Assembly: GCF_003268675.1 (NCBI RefSeq)
Contig: NZ_CP029378.1
Coordinates: 2,046,001-2,110,000, forward strand
DNA: 64,000 bases
Origin: Streptomyces bacillaris
Lineage (GTDB): Bacteria; Actinomycetota; Actinomycetes; Streptomycetales; Streptomycetaceae
Direction: 5' to 3'
Shown: positions 55,688 through 64,000 of the stretch, piece by piece
How positions within the stretch are numbered: the stretch's first letter is position 1
Layout: each line of letters starts with the position of its first letter
Notes under the pieces: model-generated
What the model saw: only the letters and a program-made list of their open reading frames with translations
Told to the model about the DNA's origin: nothing
Database searches by the model: none
Translations under genes and position numbers: made by a program

Positions 55688-58504
55688 TCAAGTGGGTGGG
55701 ACAGGCGTCTCAGCATGTGATCCGGTGAGCAGGGGGATCGAGCCGCCCGCCATCACCGTACGGGGGCCCGGGACGCCCGGCACGGGGAATTGTCCGCGCA
55801 CCAGGGCGCGGCGCAGCCGGTACTCGTCGAGCGGGCCGGAGAAGGCCATCCCCTGGCCGTGGGTGCAGCCCATGGCGCGGAGGGCGAGGACCTGCTCGGG
55901 GACGTCGACGCCGTCCGCGACGGACTGGAGGCCGAGGTCGCAGGCGATGCGCAGCAGCCCGCTGGTGATCTTGTGCAGCCTGGCCGATTCCACCACCCCC
56001 TCGACCAGGGTGCGGTCGAGTTTCAGTACGTCGATGGGGAGGCGGCGCAGGGCGTTGATCGCGGCGAACCCGCTGCCGAAGCCGTCGAGGGCGATCCGGA
56101 CGCCGAGGCGGCGCAGGGCCACGAGGCGCTGCTCCAGCTCGTCGAAGGAGATCCGGGGATCGCTGTCGGCCACCTCGATCATCAGGGCGCCCGAGGGCAG
56201 CCCGTGCCGGGTCAGCAGCGCCTCGATGGAGCCGAAGGGCAGGGCCTTGTCGAGCAGCCGGGTGGCGGAGAGCCGCACGGAGACGGCGGCGGGGTGACCG
56301 GCCCTGGCCCGGTCGGCGGCCTGTTTGACGGCCTCCTCCAGGAGCCAGCGGCCCAGCTCGGCGGTGCGGTCGTCGTCGCCGGTGACCCGGAGGAACTCGG
56401 CGGGGGTGAACAGGATGCCCTGGGCGGAGCGCCAGCGGGCCTGGGCGGCGACGGCGGCGACGGAGCCGCTGGCGAGGTGGACGACCGGCTGGTGCAGCAG
56501 GGCGAACTCGCCCTCGCGCAGGGCGGTGCGCAGCCGGGTGGCCAGCTCGGAGCGGCGTACGACGTCGGCCTGCATCTGGGGGGCGTACAGCTCGACCCGG
56601 TCCTTGCCGCCGGCCTTGGCGCGGTACATCGCGAGGTCCGCGTTGCGCATGAGGTCGGTGGGGGTGATGGCGGGCTCGGCGAAGGCGACGCCGATGGAGG
56701 CGGCCACCCGGACCTCGCTGGGGCCGATCCGGTAGGGCTGGGAGAGGGTGAGGCGGAGCCGGTCGGCGATCTCGTGGACCTGGTACTCCCGGGCAGCCTG
56801 GTCGCGGGTGCCGTCGCCCATGATGAGGGCGGCGAACTCGTCGCCGCCGAGGCGGGCGGCGGTGTCCCCGGCCCGGACGGACTCCTGGAGGCGGCGGGCG
56901 GCCTGGATGAGCAGTTCGTCGCCGGCCTGGTGGCCGATGGTGTCGTTGACGGCCTTGAAGCCGTCGAGGTCGATGAAGAGCACGGCGGTGCCGGAGTCGC
57001 CCGCGCGACGGCCGGTGAGGGCCTTGCGGACCCGGGCGGTGAACAGGGCCCGGTTGGGCAGGTCGGTGAGCGGGTCGTGCTCGGCGTTGTGCTGCAACTG
57101 GGCCTGGAGCCTGACCCGTTCGGTGACGTCGCGGCTGTTGAGGAGCAGGCCGCCCTGGTGGCGGTTGACGGTGGACTCGACGTTGAGCCAGTCGCCGGTG
57201 CCGGAGCGGAAGCGGCACTCGATGCGGGTGGTGGGCTCCTCGTGGGGTGGTGCGGCGAGGAAGCGGCGCACCTCGTGGACGACCCGGCCCAGGTCGTCGG
57301 GGTGGATGATCGAGGACAGCTCGGCGCCGACGAGGTCCTCCGCGTCGCGCCCGTAGACCCCGGCGGCTGCGGGGCTGACGTAGCGGAGGGTGCCGCTGGG
57401 GGCGGCGATCATGATGACGTCGCTGGAGCCCTGCACCAGGGAGCGGAAGTGGTTCTCCTTCTGGGCCAGTTCCTGGGTGAGGGAGATGTTGTCCAGCAGC
57501 ATGATGCCCTGGCGGACGACGAGGGCGAGCACGACCGTGCAGCCGGTGAAGATGACGACCCGGTCGACCCGGCGGCCGTCGACCACGTTGTACAGGATGC
57601 CCAACGTGCAGACGGCGGCGGCGAGATACGGGGTCAGCGCGGCCAGCGACCCGGCGATGGGGCGGCTGGCGGTGCGCGGGGGTCCCGGGCGGTCGCTGCC
57701 GGGCCGACGGCGTACGCCCCAGGGCGCGTAGGCCAGGAGGAGCGAGCCGGCGAACCACCCGGCGTCCAGCAACTGGCCCGAGTGGTACGTGGAGCGCAGC
57801 AGCGGCGAGGTGAAGACGGCGTCGCACAGGACGGTCAGCGCCAGGGCGGCGATGGCGGTGTTGACGGCGGAGCGGTTGGCGCCGGAGCGGCGGAAGTGGA
57901 GTGCGAGCACCATGGAGACGAGGACGATGTCCAGCAGCGGATAGGCGAGCGAGAGCGCCGCCGGGCCCACGCTGGCCTCCTGGACGCCCGCCATGTGCGC
58001 GGCGTGCGCGAGGGCGAGGCTCCAGGCCAGGGTGAGCAGGGAGCCGCCGATCAGCCAGGCGTCCAGGGCGAGACAGACCCAGCCGGCCCGGGTGACCGGG
58101 CGTTTGGCGAGGACGAGCAGGCCGACGATGGCGGGCGGCGCGAAGCAGAGGAAGAAGGCGTCGGCCAGGGACGGGGTGGGCACGGGGACGCCGAGCACCA
58201 CCTCGTACCACCCCCAGACGGCGTTCCCGCACGCCGCCATGAGGGAGGAGAGTGAGAAGAGCAGCCAGGCGGGGCGGTACCGGCCGGCGCTCACCCGGGC
58301 GTAGAGGAAGCAGGAGACGGCGGCCACCAGTGCGGCGGCGGCGAGGCCGAAGTCGCCCATGAAGCGGGCCAGTTCCGGCGAGCCCCAGCCGACGGCGGCG
58401 CCGACGGAGTATCCGGCGCAGACCAGGCCGAGCAGGATCCGGGCGCGGAGCCCGGTGGAGCCGGCGGCGGTCCGCGGCGAGAGCCAGGTCCCCAGGACGC
58501 TCAC
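55688..58504 (-). CDS. rmdB: Membrane PAS-GGDEF-EAL c-di-GMP protein, RmdB-like, with degraded EAL motif
   Basis: This 938-aa protein has about ten membrane helices in its first 340 residues, then a PAS domain (about 360-480; SSDVIMIAAPSGTLRYVSPAAAGVYG). A GGDEF domain follows (about 490-660) with intact LGGDEFAAL, and an EAL domain ends the protein (about 675-920). In the EAL domain several key residues are lost: AAQARW replaces EALxRW, LDGFGSGF replaces DDFGxGY and VADGVD replaces AEGVE, while KLDRTL and GCTHGQG remain. The position next to ilvB matches my memory of S. coelicolor rmdB. GTG 58504 has GGGGAG at 8 nt and overlaps the upstream frame stop by 4 bp. Confidence 0.88.
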   Translation of the reverse strand: MSVLGTWLSPRTAAGSTGLRARILLGLVCAGYSVGAAVGWGSPELARFMGDFGLAAAALVAAVSCFLYARVSAGRYRPAWLLFSLSSLMAACGNAVWGWYEVVLGVPVPTPSLADAFFLCFAPPAIVGLLVLAKRPVTRAGWVCLALDAWLIGGSLLTLAWSLALAHAAHMAGVQEASVGPAALSLAYPLLDIVLVSMVLALHFRRSGANRSAVNTAIAALALTVLCDAVFTSPLLRSTYHSGQLLDAGWFAGSLLLAYAPWGVRRRPGSDRPGPPRTASRPIAGSLAALTPYLAAAVCTLGILYNVVDGRRVDRVVIFTGCTVVLALVVRQGIMLLDNISLTQELAQKENHFRSLVQGSSDVIMIAAPSGTLRYVSPAAAGVYGRDAEDLVGAELSSIIHPDDLGRVVHEVRRFLAAPPHEEPTTRIECRFRSGTGDWLNVESTVNRHQGGLLLNSRDVTERVRLQAQLQHNAEHDPLTDLPNRALFTARVRKALTGRRAGDSGTAVLFIDLDGFKAVNDTIGHQAGDELLIQAARRLQESVRAGDTAARLGGDEFAALIMGDGTRDQAAREYQVHEIADRLRLTLSQPYRIGPSEVRVAASIGVAFAEPAITPTDLMRNADLAMYRAKAGGKDRVELYAPQMQADVVRRSELATRLRTALREGEFALLHQPVVHLASGSVAAVAAQARWRSAQGILFTPAEFLRVTGDDDRTAELGRWLLEEAVKQAADRARAGHPAAVSVRLSATRLLDKALPFGSIEALLTRHGLPSGALMIEVADSDPRISFDELEQRLVALRRLGVRIALDGFGSGFAAINALRRLPIDVLKLDRTLVEGVVESARLHKITSGLLRIACDLGLQSVADGVDVPEQVLALRAMGCTHGQGMAFSGPLDEYRLRRALVRGQFPVPGVPGPRTVMAGGSIPLLTGSHAETPVPPT

Positions 58505-58959
58505 CGGAGCGCTCCCCGTCCCGGGCCGGGCAGTCCGGGGCGCGCGGGGGCCTGCCGGGCGGACAGCCCCGGACACACCGGGGCCTCCCGCACGGGCGGC
58601 ACCGCCCGCACGGCCACCGGCTTCGGAGCCCGTACGGCCTTCGGGGCCCGTACGACGACCTTCGGAGCCCGTACAACCGGCCTCTCCGGCGCCGCGGTTC
58701 GCACGGTCGGCCGCGCGGCCGGCGAGGCGGGCATCCGCCCCGGACGCCGCCGCCTCAGGTGCGTTTCCAGCCACCCGCGGGCGGAGCTGCCGGGCAGCGC
58801 CGATGTCCGCCGCACGCCGTTCGGCGGCCTCGGATCGTCTCTCCATGGCCAGCACATCGCCCGTCGCCCCCTCGCGTTCCGCTGCTCCCCCCGCGCCGCC
58901 CCTGCCACGGCGCAGCCCTCCGGTGCGGACGATACACCAGGTTCGTCACTCAGGGCCAT
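58501..58959 (-). CDS. Possible basic Pro/Arg-rich protein coupled to rmdB
   Basis: A 152-aa frame starts ATG 58959 (MALSDEPGVSSAPEG), with a GAGAAG/GGAG-like site upstream, and stops in a GTGA overlap with the rmdB start. The C-terminal half carries repeats RAPKVV, RAPKAV and RAPKPVAV. No family was recognised. Codon use is typical in the second half and poorer in the first. The alternative is that rmdB itself starts at 58855 in another frame and this frame is not translated. Confidence 0.4.
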   Translation of the reverse strand: MALSDEPGVSSAPEGCAVAGAARGEQRNARGRRAMCWPWRDDPRPPNGVRRTSALPGSSARGWLETHLRRRRPGRMPASPAARPTVRTAAPERPVVRAPKVVVRAPKAVRAPKPVAVRAVPPVREAPVCPGLSARQAPARPGLPGPGRGALR

Positions 58960-58993
58960 AGCTTCTCTACGCTCCGTGACGAAATGCGAGGTA

Positions 58994-59036
58994 GGCGGCC
59001 CCCTCCGCCTGCGAATCACGCTTCGGCGGGGCCGCC
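58994..59036 (-). terminator. Terminator downstream of the hydroxyacid dehydrogenase gene
   Basis: GGCGGCCCC (58994-59002) and GGGGCCGCC (59028-59036) form a 9-bp stem with further pairing inside the 25-nt loop (GAAGCG/CGCTTC-type). Confidence 0.6.
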
Positions 59037-59045
59037 CGGGGCGCC

Positions 59046-60008
59046 TCAGCCGGTGGTGCTGACGACGTTCACCACCGGCTCGCCGGCCGCGAAGCGGGTG
59101 AGCTGTGCGGCCAGCAGTCGCTTGGCACGCGGTTCGAACGCCGAGGTGCTGCCGCCCACATGAGGCGTGATCAAGACATTTGGAGCATGCCAGAGAGGAT
59201 GGCCGGACGGCAGCGGTTCCGGGTCGGTGACGTCGAGCGCCGCCCGCAGCCGTCCGGATTCCAGTTCGGTCAACAGGGCCTTGGTGTCCACGACTCCGCC
59301 CCGGGCGACATTGACGAGGAGGGCGCCGCCCCGCATCGCGGCGAGGAACTCGGCGTCCACCAGCCCCTGCGTGGAGGGGTTCAGCGGGGTGGAGAGGACC
59401 ACGACGTCGGCCTCGGGCAGCAGGGCCGGGAGGTCGTCGAGCGTGTGTACGGGACCGCGCTCGGTGGTCCGGGCGGAGCGCGCGACGCGTGCGACCCGCG
59501 CACACTCGAAGGGCGCGAGCCGGTCCTCGATGGCCGAGCCGATGGAGCCGTACCCGACGATGAGGACGGACTTGTCGGCGAGCGCCGGATAGAAACCGGA
59601 CCGCCACTCCTCGTTCTCCTGGCCGTGGACGAAACCGGGGATGCCGCGCAGGGAGGCCAGGATCAGGGCGAGCGTCAGCTCGGCGGTGGATGCCTCGTGG
59701 ACGCCCTTGGCGTTGCAGAGGCGTACGCCGGGGCGCAGCAGGCCGAGGCCGGGCTCCACGTGGTCGATGCCCGCCGAGAGCGTCTGCACGACCTGGACGG
59801 CGCTCATCGCGCCCATGGGCCGTACGGCGATCTCGGAACCCTTCATGTACGGGACGACGTAATACACGCAGTGCGCGGGATCGCCCGGGTACTCCGGACC
59901 GCCGTCCCAGAAGAGGTAGTCGAACCCGTCGGGCAGTCCGTCGATCTCGTCGGCCGGAAAGGGCAGCCACACAGCGGCACGCGTCGCGCCGGAAGTCGTC
60001 GCAGTCAT
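59046..60008 (-). CDS. D-isomer-specific 2-hydroxyacid dehydrogenase
   Basis: This 320-aa NAD(P)-dependent dehydrogenase of the D-2-hydroxyacid family has SVLIVGYGSIGSAIEDRLAPFE (nucleotide binding), the substrate Arg in LLVNVARGGVVDTKAL, the Glu in VTDPEPLPSGHPLW and the catalytic His in VLITPHVGGSTSAF. The short N-terminal catalytic half reads like the glyoxylate/hydroxypyruvate reductase group, but the substrate cannot be named. The start is ATG 60008; the open frame upstream runs through the antisense of the aldo/keto reductase gene. Confidence 0.92.
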   Translation of the reverse strand: MTATTSGATRAAVWLPFPADEIDGLPDGFDYLFWDGGPEYPGDPAHCVYYVVPYMKGSEIAVRPMGAMSAVQVVQTLSAGIDHVEPGLGLLRPGVRLCNAKGVHEASTAELTLALILASLRGIPGFVHGQENEEWRSGFYPALADKSVLIVGYGSIGSAIEDRLAPFECARVARVARSARTTERGPVHTLDDLPALLPEADVVVLSTPLNPSTQGLVDAEFLAAMRGGALLVNVARGGVVDTKALLTELESGRLRAALDVTDPEPLPSGHPLWHAPNVLITPHVGGSTSAFEPRAKRLLAAQLTRFAAGEPVVNVVSTTG

Positions 60009-60135
60009 GGTCAGGAGGCTATGCGACGGGTGTGCGAGTACTCCAGGACGGCGGATGGCGGAGGCGGTCCGGCCAGAGGTTAGTTTGGGTGCGGTACGGC
60101 CCCGTGACTGCGGGAACGAGGAAAGGCCAGGGGAG

Positions 60136-61128
60136 TTGGAGCGCAGGACTATCGGGGCGGCGGGGCTCGCTGTGGGCGCGGTCGGTCTGGGCTGTATGCC
60201 GATGAGCTGGGGGTACAGCGCCTCGCAGCGGCACGGCGACCGTTCGGTGCGCACGGTGCACGCGGCGCTCGACGCGGGCGTCCGGCTGCTCGACACCGCC
60301 GACATGTACGGGCCGTTCACCAATGAGCTGCTGGTGGGCCGGGCGGTCAAGGGGCGGCGGTCCGAGGCGTTCCTCTCCACCAAGTGCGGGCTCCTGGTGG
60401 GTGATCAGCACATCGTCGCCAACGGCCGCCCCGGTTACGTACGGCGGGCCTGCGACGCCTCGCTGCGGCGGCTCCAGACCGATGTGATCGACCTCTACCA
60501 GCTCCACCGGGCCGACCCCGAGGTGCCCGTGGAGGAGACCTGGGGGGCGATGGCGGAGCTGGTGACGGCGGGCAAGGTCCGTTCGCTGGGGCTCTGCGCC
60601 GTGGGGGCGCACGCCCCGCGCAGGTCGGGGGCCGGGCCGTTTGCGGGAACGATCCGGCAGTTGGAGCGGATCCAGCAGGTCTTCCCGGTCAGCGCCGTGC
60701 AGGCGGAGCTGTCGGTCTGGGCGCCCGAGGCGCTGGAGGAGTTGCTGCCCTGGTGTGCGGCGCGCGGGGTCGGGGTGCTCGCCGCGATGCCGCTGGGCAA
60801 CGGCTATCTGACCGGGACGCTGAAGCCGGGGCAGGGGTTCGAGCCGGACGACCTGCGGGCCCGGCACCCCCGGTTCACGGCCGAGATGATGGCGGCGAAC
60901 CAGCCGGTGGTGGCCGGTCTGCGGCGGATCGCGGAGCGGCGCGGGGCGAGCGTGGCCCAGGTGGCGCTGGCATGGGTGCTGCGGCAGGGCCCGCACGTGG
61001 TGCCGGTGCCGGGGGCGAAGCGGGAGCGGTGGGCGGTGGAGAACGCGGGGGCCGCCGATGTGGTCCTGGACGACCGGGACCTGGCGGAGATCGCCGGGCT
61101 GCCGCCGGCCCGGGGATCCTGGGACTGA
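60136..61128 (+). CDS. Aldo/keto reductase
   Basis: This 330-aa NADPH-dependent (alpha/beta)8-barrel reductase has the active-site set Asp in RLLDTADMYGPFTNELLVGRA (with Tyr), Lys in FLSTKCG and His in DLYQLHRADPEVPVEETW. It also has the C-terminal cofactor region VVPVPGAKRERWAVENAGAA. The family usually starts MERRTIG. TTG 60136 gives exactly that and has AAAGG at 9 nt, so I prefer it to the earlier in-frame ATGs. It is divergent from the hydroxyacid dehydrogenase. The substrate is unknown. Confidence 0.92.
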   Translation: MERRTIGAAGLAVGAVGLGCMPMSWGYSASQRHGDRSVRTVHAALDAGVRLLDTADMYGPFTNELLVGRAVKGRRSEAFLSTKCGLLVGDQHIVANGRPGYVRRACDASLRRLQTDVIDLYQLHRADPEVPVEETWGAMAELVTAGKVRSLGLCAVGAHAPRRSGAGPFAGTIRQLERIQQVFPVSAVQAELSVWAPEALEELLPWCAARGVGVLAAMPLGNGYLTGTLKPGQGFEPDDLRARHPRFTAEMMAANQPVVAGLRRIAERRGASVAQVALAWVLRQGPHVVPVPGAKRERWAVENAGAADVVLDDRDLAEIAGLPPARGSWD

Positions 61129-61255
61129 GGCCGCGCGCCCGGCGGGAGCGGGCGGGAGAATGGCCGGACCGGGAACTCCGGGCGCCGCCGCGAGGTAGGA
61201 ACGGGTAGCAGGTAGTACGGGCAGAGTTCAGGCAGCCGTCGAAAGGATCGGTCCA

Positions 61256-62494
61256 GTGCGCGGTGCTGTGTTCGGAGCTGTTCAGTCCCCCGGGGGGCGC
61301 GGAGCCGTCCGGTCCCCCGCGGTGCGCAAGGGGGTGGTGGCCGCGCTGGCGACGGCCTCGCTGCTCCTGTCGGCCGCGTGCTCCTCGGGCGGGGCGGAGG
61401 GCGCCTCCTCCGGTACGGGCACCGCCTCGCCGACCGCCCCGCAGGGCTCCGGCTCCCCCTCACCGGGCACGTCGGCCGAGCTGCCGCCCGCCAAGGGTTC
61501 GGCGAAGGTCGTCTCGACGCTGACCGAGGGGCTGAAGTCGCCCTGGGGGCTGGCCGCGCTGCCCGGCGGTGATCTGCTGGTCGCCTCGCGCGACGAGGGC
61601 ACGATCCACCGCATCGACGGCGAGAGCGGGAAGCAGACGCTGCTGGGCTCGGTGCCCGGGGTCTCCCCCGCCGGTGAGGGCGGTCTGCTGGGGCTGGCGG
61701 TCCCCTCGACGTTCGCGGCGGACGGGCGGGTGTACGCCTACCTGACCACCACCTCGGACAACCGGATCGTCCGGATGAACTACGACGAGAAGCGCCCGGA
61801 GGGGCAGCAGCTGGGCGCCCCGGACACCATCCTGCGCGGCATCCCCAAGGGGAACATCCACAACGGCGGCCGGATCGCGTTCGGCCCGGACAAGATGCTG
61901 TACGCGGGCACCGGCGAGGCCGGGGAGACGGAGCTGTCCCAGGACAAGGAGTCGCTGGCGGGCAAGATCCTGCGGATGACCCCGGACGGGGAGCCGGTGC
62001 ACGGCAACCCGGAGGCGGACTCGGTGGTGTATTCGTACGGGCACCGCAATGTGCAGGGGCTCGCCTGGGACGCGCAGAAGCGGCTGTGGGCGGCCGAGTT
62101 CGGCCAGAACACCTGGGACGAGCTGAACCTGATCGAGCCCGGCGGCAACTACGGCTGGCCCGAGGCCGAGGGGAAGGAGGGCAAGGACGGGTTCATCGAC
62201 CCGGTGGCCCAGTGGAAGACCTCCGAGGCCTCGCCCAGCGGTATCGCGTACGCGGAGGGCTCGATCTGGATGGCGGGGCTGCGCGGTGAGCGGCTCTGGC
62301 GGATCCCGCTCTCCGGTGACCGGGCGAAGGAACCTTTGGCGGACCCCCAGGCGTTCCTGGAGGAGAAGCACGGCCGGCTGCGCACCGTGGTGAGCGCGGG
62401 CGGCGACCGGCTCTGGCTGGTCACCAGCAACACGGACGGCCGGGGAGAGCCGAAGCCGGGAGACGACAGGATCCTGCTGGTCGAAGTGGGGTAG
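61256..62494 (+). CDS. PQQ-type sugar dehydrogenase lipoprotein (Gdh/sorbosone dehydrogenase family)
   Basis: This 412-aa exported protein has a signal peptide with lipobox-like LLSAAC (Cys at about residue 42) and a low-complexity linker. A six-bladed beta-propeller of the soluble glucose/aldose dehydrogenase family follows: LKSPWGLAALPGGDLLVASRD, GEGGLLGLAVPSTF, HNGGRIAFGPDKMLYAGTGEAG, YGHRNVQGLAWD and EFGQNTWDELNLIEPGGNYGWP. GTG 61256 has AAAGGA at 8 nt. No PQQ biosynthesis genes are in the window, so cofactor use is uncertain. Confidence 0.9.
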   Translation: MRGAVFGAVQSPGGRGAVRSPAVRKGVVAALATASLLLSAACSSGGAEGASSGTGTASPTAPQGSGSPSPGTSAELPPAKGSAKVVSTLTEGLKSPWGLAALPGGDLLVASRDEGTIHRIDGESGKQTLLGSVPGVSPAGEGGLLGLAVPSTFAADGRVYAYLTTTSDNRIVRMNYDEKRPEGQQLGAPDTILRGIPKGNIHNGGRIAFGPDKMLYAGTGEAGETELSQDKESLAGKILRMTPDGEPVHGNPEADSVVYSYGHRNVQGLAWDAQKRLWAAEFGQNTWDELNLIEPGGNYGWPEAEGKEGKDGFIDPVAQWKTSEASPSGIAYAEGSIWMAGLRGERLWRIPLSGDRAKEPLADPQAFLEEKHGRLRTVVSAGGDRLWLVTSNTDGRGEPKPGDDRILLVEVG

Positions 62495-62556
62495 GCGGAA
62501 CCCCTGGCCCCGTCCGCCGGGCACCACCCGCGCACCATGCCGGAGGGAGCACGACC

Positions 62557-62874
62557 GTGTTCAATTTCTTCGAGGAACTCTTCGCCCCGGGCCGCAAGCA
62601 TGTGGCCGAGGAGCAGAAGCGGCTGGAGCTGAGCCGGGTGGACGTGGCGGCCGGGGACCCGGCCCGCGGCCCGATAGACCTCACCTCCGGCAGGGTGACG
62701 GTCCGCGCACCGGAGTGCGAGGGCGGTTCGGCGCCCGGCCACATGCGCGAGGCGCCCCTGGAGCAGGACGCCGTCCTCACCCCACGCCCCCGCCTGGTCA
62801 CGGAGCCGGCGGACGGCCGCGTGACGGGCGGGGAGGGCGGCGGGGACGGCGACGGGTCGCCACCCGGGCACTGA
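62557..62874 (+). CDS. DUF6191-type small protein
   Basis: This 105-aa protein begins MFNFFEELFAPGRKHVAEEQKRLELSR and continues GDPARGPIDLTSGRVTV, the pattern of a short Streptomyces family annotated DUF6191. The C-terminus is a variable Gly/Asp-rich tail. GGAGG lies upstream of the ATG. It follows the sugar dehydrogenase by 62 bp and may be cotranscribed. Function unknown. Confidence 0.8.
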   Translation: MFNFFEELFAPGRKHVAEEQKRLELSRVDVAAGDPARGPIDLTSGRVTVRAPECEGGSAPGHMREAPLEQDAVLTPRPRLVTEPADGRVTGGEGGGDGDGSPPGH

Positions 62875-62880
62875 CCGTGC

Positions 62881-63438
62881 TCAGCGCGCCGTGCGGGCCC
62901 GCCACTCCGGGGCCAGGACCGACCAGATCTCCGAGTCGTGGCGCACGCCCCGGTAGAGGTAGTTCTGCCGGATCACCCCGTCCCGGGTCATCCCGAGCCG
63001 CTTGGCGACCGCGATCGAGCGGGTGTTGGCGGCGGAGGCGTCCCACTCCACGCGGTGCATCCCGCGTTCGTACACCGCCCAGTCGATCAGCCGCTCGGCG
63101 GCCCGGGTGATCAGGCCGCGGCCCTGTGCGGCGGGCTCCAGCCAGACGCCTATCTCGCAGTTGCCGGACGCGGTGTCGAAGATCCGGAAGAGGACCCCGC
63201 CGACGAGGGTGTCCTCCAGCCAGATCCCGTACAGCCGCCCGGTGTCCGCCGCCTGCTTCTCCGCGTACCGCCGGAGCAGGTCCCGCGCCGAGTCCAGGTC
63301 GGTGGCGAAGGAGGCGAAGGGGATCCAGGGGTCGACCAGCTCCCGGGCCCGGTCCATGTGGGCGAGGAACTCCTCGGCCTGCCAGATCTCCAGCGGGCGC
63401 AGCTCCGCCTTGTCGTCACCCAGGGATACCGCGAACAT
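62881..63438 (-). CDS. RimJ/RimL-type GNAT acetyltransferase
   Basis: This 185-aa acetyltransferase starts ELRPLEIWQAEEFLAHMDRARELVDPWIPF. It has the acetyl-CoA motif IGVWLEPAAQGRGLITRAAERLIDWA and the RimJ/RimL pattern HRVEWDASAANTRSIAVAKRLGMTRDGVIRQNYLYRG. Members acetylate protein N-termini or small molecules; the substrate is unknown. ATG 63438 overlaps the end of the MMPL transporter gene by 23 bp, so the two are probably translationally linked. Confidence 0.92.
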   Translation of the reverse strand: MFAVSLGDDKAELRPLEIWQAEEFLAHMDRARELVDPWIPFASFATDLDSARDLLRRYAEKQAADTGRLYGIWLEDTLVGGVLFRIFDTASGNCEIGVWLEPAAQGRGLITRAAERLIDWAVYERGMHRVEWDASAANTRSIAVAKRLGMTRDGVIRQNYLYRGVRHDSEIWSVLAPEWRARTAR

Positions 63439-64000
63439 CGTGCTCCTTCTCCGTCGACGTCTCCGTCGGCCTCTCCATCGACGCGACGTCCTCCTCCGTG
63501 ACGCGCGCCCCCGGGATCGTCGCATGCTCCACCGCGCAGTCCGGCGGCTCGATGCTGATCCGGGGCAGCCGGCGGTCCAGCCAGCCGGGCAGCCACCAGT
63601 TGGCACCGCCGAGCATGTGCATCAGGGCGGGCACCAGGAGAGTGCGCAGGACGAAGGCGTCCAGGGCGACGGCCGTGGCCAGCGCGATGCCGAACATGGC
63701 GATCACCCGGTCCCCGCTGAGCACGAAGGCGAGGAAGACGGAGATCATGATCACGGCGGCGGAGTTGATCACCCGGCTGGTCTCGGCGAGGCCGACCCGG
63801 ACCGCCCGGCGGTTGTCGCCGGTCTCCAGCCACTCCTCGTACATCCGGCCGACCAGGAAGACCTGGTAGTCCATGGAGAGGCCGAAGAGGACCGAGACCA
63901 TGATCACGGGGAGGAAGGGTTCGATGGGCCCGGCGCTGCCGAGGCCGAGCAGCTCGCTCCCCCAGCCCCACTGGAAGACGGCGACGACGACGCCGAAGGA
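63416..64000 (-). CDS. MMPL-family transporter, C-terminal part (gene cut by window edge)
   Basis: The last 194 residues of an RND-superfamily MMPL lipid or drug transporter. The frame runs open to base 64000, so the start is outside the window. It shows GLSMDYQVFLVGRMYEEW (the family motif with the conserved Asp-Tyr pair), several closely spaced membrane helices (SAAVIMISVFLAFVLSGDRVIAMFGIALATAVALDAF) and RTLLVPALMHMLGGANWWLP, which is typical of the C-terminus. A cytoplasmic tail of about 40 residues follows. The cargo is unknown. Confidence 0.92.
   Translation of the reverse strand, partial: SFGVVVAVFQWGWGSELLGLGSAGPIEPFLPVIMVSVLFGLSMDYQVFLVGRMYEEWLETGDNRRAVRVGLAETSRVINSAAVIMISVFLAFVLSGDRVIAMFGIALATAVALDAFVLRTLLVPALMHMLGGANWWLPGWLDRRLPRISIEPPDCAVEHATIPGARVTEEDVASMERPTETSTEKEHDVRGIPG

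Noticed and set aside
55790-58255. Plus-strand open frame antisense to the GGDEF-EAL gene
   Set aside because: Gly/Glu/Asp/Val-rich composition typical of antisense frames in high-GC DNA.

Overview
This is a high-GC chromosomal segment from a Streptomyces species. Signs of this are the strong G/C preference at third codon positions, GTG/TTG starts with GGAG-type ribosome sites, DmdR/IdeR-type iron boxes, a DasR-like and a CebR-like operator, an XRE(DUF5753)/DUF397/ATP-binding-protein trio, a streptogrisin-type protease, and a gene order (cimA, ilvE, leuB, proline genes, serA, ilvC, ilvN, ilvB, GGDEF-EAL protein) that matches my recollection of the SCO55xx region of S. coelicolor. No rRNA, tRNA, CRISPR array, insertion sequence or prophage was recognised. 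The strain cannot be named from the sequence alone.

Left part (1-16.8 kb): a ferric-siderophore ABC importer (two FecCD permeases, ATPase, lipoprotein binding protein) with an iron box on the binding-protein gene and a weaker one in the divergent region shared with an FMN flavoprotein. Then come catalase, small stress and membrane proteins, RidA with a divergent HxlR regulator, acetyltransferases, and a CxxC flavoprotein that looks like a dithiol oxidase. Next is the XRE/DUF397/ATP-binding trio, in which the XRE reading frame runs 199 nt into the DUF397 gene. An AraC-GyrI regulator, small secreted proteins and a TPM-domain membrane protein close this part.

Sugar island (16.9-28.5 kb): one co-directional run of LacI regulator, family-5 solute-binding lipoprotein, two ATPases, two permeases of the Opp/Dpp type, GH1 beta-glucosidase and a secreted GH3 enzyme with carbohydrate-binding and Calx-beta modules. 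An oligopeptide-type transporter sits between a sugar regulator and two beta-glucosidases, so its cargo is probably a beta-gluco-oligosaccharide. A perfect 28-bp palindrome precedes lacI and a CebR-like box precedes the GH3 gene.

Amino-acid core (28.7-35 kb and 39.9-55.7 kb): cimA, ilvE and leuB, then pruA and proline dehydrogenase with a divergent PucR regulator, then serA, ilvC, ilvN and ilvB. Both cimA and ilvB are preceded by a short leader peptide rich in the matching branched-chain codons and by a U-tailed terminator hairpin, that is, ribosome-mediated attenuators. Accessory genes lie in between: agmatine deiminase with a TetR regulator and twin operators, a LysR/oxidoreductase pair with twin palindromes, a chromosomal AAC(2') aminoglycoside acetyltransferase, a Glu-specific streptogrisin, a GAF-SpoIIE-ATPase signalling protein, and a polymorphic toxin cassette (pilin-like export segment, Tox-REase-5 nuclease tip, Imm52-type immunity protein).

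Right part (55.7-64 kb): a membrane PAS-GGDEF-EAL protein (RmdB-like) whose EAL motif is degraded, a hydroxyacid dehydrogenase, an aldo/keto reductase, a PQQ-type sugar dehydrogenase lipoprotein, a DUF6191 protein, a RimJ-type acetyltransferase, and the C-terminal part of an MMPL transporter cut by the window edge.
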